Shown in pieces: positions 6,261 through 6,344 of a stretch of DNA of 6,344 bases. The notes beneath the pieces were generated by a model. The model was not told the origin of the DNA and searched no databases. It saw nothing but the letters and a program-made list of their open reading frames with translations. How positions within the stretch are numbered: position 1 is the stretch's first letter; every line of letters begins with the position of its first letter. The stretch spans positions 1 through 6,344 of the forward strand of contig CAMAWS010000209.1 of assembly GCA_945861845.1 (NCBI GenBank), given 5' to 3'. The stretch comes from Candidatus Sulfopaludibacter sp. SbA3. GTDB lineage: Bacteria; Acidobacteriota; Terriglobia; 20CM-2-55-15. The position numbers and the translations under genes were made by a program.

Positions 6261-6344
6261 GTGGGTGCGGGGCTTCAGCCCCGTGCAAAGTTCGAAGATT
6301 CATTTCTGTTTGATCTTTGCACGGGGCTGAAGCCCCGCGCCCAC
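6261..6344. repeat. REPIN-like inverted repeat: two palindromic REP arms
   Basis: The 30-base left arm (6261-6290) is the reverse complement of the right arm (6315-6344) except for one position, which could still pair as G-U in RNA. The spacer is 24 bases. Each arm also holds its own hairpin: CGGGGC-TTCA-GCCCCG at 6268-6283, and CGGGGC-TGAA-GCCCCG at 6322-6337. Both arms begin with GTGGG read from the outside, resembling the GT(A/G)G head described for REP sequences spread by RAYT transposases. The element begins 11 bases after the coxA stop, so in the transcript it would form a very stable stem-loop that could end transcription or protect the 3' end. No T-run can be judged because the window stops at the arm. 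The repeat structure is certain; REPIN identity and mobility are inferred. Confidence 0.85.

Noticed and set aside
5665..6303. 212-codon minus-strand frame beginning in the right-hand repeat
   Set aside because: It covers the 3' end of coxA and part of the repeat, with no domain and no ribosome binding site that I can see.
6261..6344. CRISPR or insertion-sequence end
   Set aside because: There are only two copies, in inverted rather than direct orientation, 24 bases apart, with no transposase or spacer series.

Overview
The window looks like a stretch of an environmental bacterial chromosome, mid-50s % GC by eye. All genes lie on the + strand and are tightly packed. The style of the oxidase subunits points tentatively to Acidobacteriota or a neighbouring phylum: a long subunit I with an extra loop before helix VI, and a subunit II with P-Y-W-W-T-P and Q-F-A-W motifs. 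The palindromic repeat at the right edge fits the same guess. This is family resemblance from memory, not a search.

Positions 1-3492 hold the distal part of a peptide-import ABC transporter operon. It contains the 3' end of a YejB-like permease, a complete YejE-like permease, and two separate DppD/DppF-type ATPases. Each junction is a 4-base start/stop overlap (ATGA, GTGA, ATGA), so the four genes are almost certainly translated from one message. In Escherichia coli the two ATPase halves are one fused protein, YejF; here they are two genes. The substrate-binding protein and most of yejB must lie upstream of the window.

Positions 3493-3625 are an AT-richer intergenic region. It contains a 13-bp operator-like dyad (TTGGAA-A-TTCCAA) and a strong Shine-Dalgarno for the next gene. 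A promoter for the respiratory genes is expected here, but no convincing -35/-10 pair is visible.

Positions 3626-6249 hold coxB and coxA, the two core subunits of an A1-type aa3-like cytochrome c oxidase. Subunit II takes electrons from cytochrome c at CuA. Subunit I passes them to heme a and the heme a3/CuB centre, where O2 is reduced and protons are pumped. All metal ligands and the D- and K-channel residues checked are present. Two positions differ from the textbook enzymes: the electron-entry Trp of subunit II is Phe, and the His of the Mg/Mn site of subunit I is Gln. No coxC follows within the window.

Positions 6261-6344 are a 30-bp inverted repeat with one mismatch, each arm carrying its own small hairpin. 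The architecture matches a REPIN (paired REP sequences), and it ends exactly at the window edge. I found no RNA gene, CRISPR array, transposase or novel system. Most of the window is ordinary housekeeping and accessory sequence, and the findings are residue-level and regulatory oddities.
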